The position numbers were made by a program, and so were the translations under genes. 64,000 bases of DNA, taken from Nitrospirota bacterium (GTDB lineage Bacteria; Nitrospirota; JACRHL01). Position 1 is the stretch's first letter. Each line of letters opens with the position of its first letter. The DNA is taken from contig JACRHL010000003.1 in assembly GCA_016212085.1 (NCBI GenBank), positions 248,001 through 312,000 of the forward strand. Direction: 5' to 3'. Under the pieces are notes generated by a model. That model saw nothing but the letters and a program-made list of their open reading frames with translations, was not told the DNA's origin and did not search any database. Below are positions 63,429 through 64,000 of the stretch, piece by piece.

Positions 63429-64000
63429 TGCCCCTTGACTTCAGCCGCATCGAGGCCCTGAGCGGCGCCTTCTGCGAGGCGCGCGCCCTGCACGCCGCCG
63501 TGGCGCTGGACCTGTTCTCCGCCGTGGCGGCGGGCGCCAGCGCCGCCCAGGTGGCCACCGCCCGGGGCCTGAACCCCCGCGCCACCGAACTGCTGCTGAA
63601 CGCCCTGGCGGGGCTGGAGCTGCTGAACAAGGCGGACGGCGTGTTCACCCTGCCGGAAGGCGCGCGCCGCCACCTGCTGCCGGACGGCCCGGAGTCCCTG
63701 TGTGGCATGATCCGGCTGGAGGCCGCCTGGTGGGAGCCGTGGGGGCGCCTGGAAGAGGCGGTCCGCACCGGCCTGCCGATGGTGGAACCCGGCGGCTGGC
63801 AGCGCAGCCCGGAGGAGACGCGCCGCTTCATCCTGGCCATGGACAGCCTGGTGCGCGCCCGTGGCGACGCGGAGCACGTGGCCGATACCCTCGACTTCTC
63901 CGGCGTGCGCCGCCTGCTGGACGTGGGTGCCGGGCCCGGCACCTACCCCATGGCCGTGTGCCGCGCCCACCCCCACGTGGCGGCGACCATCCTCGACCTG
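63428..64000 (+). CDS. SAM-dependent O-methyltransferase, C-terminus beyond the window
   Basis: 191 codons are visible. Residues 1-95 form the winged-helix dimerisation domain of plant-type O-methyltransferases (LHAAVALDLFSAVAAGASAAQVATARGL, in part); residues ~170 onward begin the Rossmann domain with LLDVGAGPGTYPMAVCRAHP, SAM motif I. Relatives methylate hydroxyl groups of quinone-, tetrapyrrole- or polyketide-like molecules. The substrate is unknown. ATG overlaps the HemJ-like stop (TGATG). Confidence 0.85.
   Translation, partial: MPLDFSRIEALSGAFCEARALHAAVALDLFSAVAAGASAAQVATARGLNPRATELLLNALAGLELLNKADGVFTLPEGARRHLLPDGPESLCGMIRLEAAWWEPWGRLEEAVRTGLPMVEPGGWQRSPEETRRFILAMDSLVRARGDAEHVADTLDFSGVRRLLDVGAGPGTYPMAVCRAHPHVAATILDL

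Overview
The window is about 64 kb of very G+C-rich DNA (roughly 70 % by eye), densely packed with chromosomal housekeeping genes. It comes from a Gram-negative bacterium with two membranes: there are several lipobox lipoproteins, a porin, a second probable outer-membrane barrel, RseP, a periplasmic alpha-carbonic anhydrase and a Fur regulator. The gap-pgk-tpiA-secG and yebC-ruvC-ruvA-ruvB runs, rsmD-coaD-aminotransferase, a two-domain GH57 enzyme, ArsS and an HdrC-like Fe-S protein suggest a deltaproteobacterial (Desulfuromonadota-like) or deep proteobacterial lineage. That placement is inference. No tRNA, rRNA, prophage, insertion sequence or CRISPR array was seen. Because G+C is so high, nearly every gene carries long open frames on other strands and frames; these were treated as shadows.

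Layout. 1-8.5 kb (minus strand): thiamine-binding protein fragment, thiolase, D-Ala-D-Ala carboxypeptidase, YciO-type Sua5 protein, an anti-sigma/ECF sigma pair, rhomboid protease, GH57 enzyme coupled to FtsB, and an outer-membrane protein. 8.6-11 kb: a sulfite reductase fused to a TusA domain. 11.3-17.4 kb (plus): patatin lipase, NtrC-family regulator, galT, glgA, single-domain response regulator, trxB. 17.4-21.2 kb: purN/purM, a TPR protein, fur, a cupin, rsmI. 21.2-29.5 kb: arsS, a propeller lipoprotein, truA, a DASS transporter, rsmD-coaD-aspC-fmdB. 29.5-39.6 kb (minus): rseP, anmK, a periplasmic protein, a composite ExeA-like ATPase, a ChaN-PDZ lipoprotein, a flavoprotein coupled to an HdrC-like Fe-S protein, and cobB. 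39.8-46.1 kb (minus): the fatty-acid operon yceD-rpmF-plsX-fabH-fabD-fabG-acpP-fabF. 46.3-58.4 kb: trpA, radA, a lipoprotein, gap-pgk-tpiA-secG, yebC-ruvCAB, glmS. 58.5-64 kb: methyltransferase, GDP-mannose hydrolase, porin, alpha-carbonic anhydrase, xthA, HemJ-like protein and a truncated methyltransferase.

Gene organisation is tight: many neighbours overlap by 4 nt (ATGA or GTGA), implying translational coupling. Convincing sigma-70-type promoters precede purMN, trpA, the fatty-acid operon and probably gap. At fur and at the outer-membrane protein gene the promoter sits so close to the start codon that the mRNAs may be leaderless.

The most unusual items are: the sulfite reductase with two complete siroheme/4Fe-4S cysteine sets plus a TusA tail; an ATPase with zinc-ribbon and PH-like tail; a coupled HdrC-like/FAD electron-transfer pair; two diverged copies of a dispersed hairpin repeat (39.6 and 56.5 kb); a 145-bp palindromic element that supplies the stop codon of the carbonic anhydrase; and a fabF reading frame that seems to need a CTG start. 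None of these alone proves a new system.
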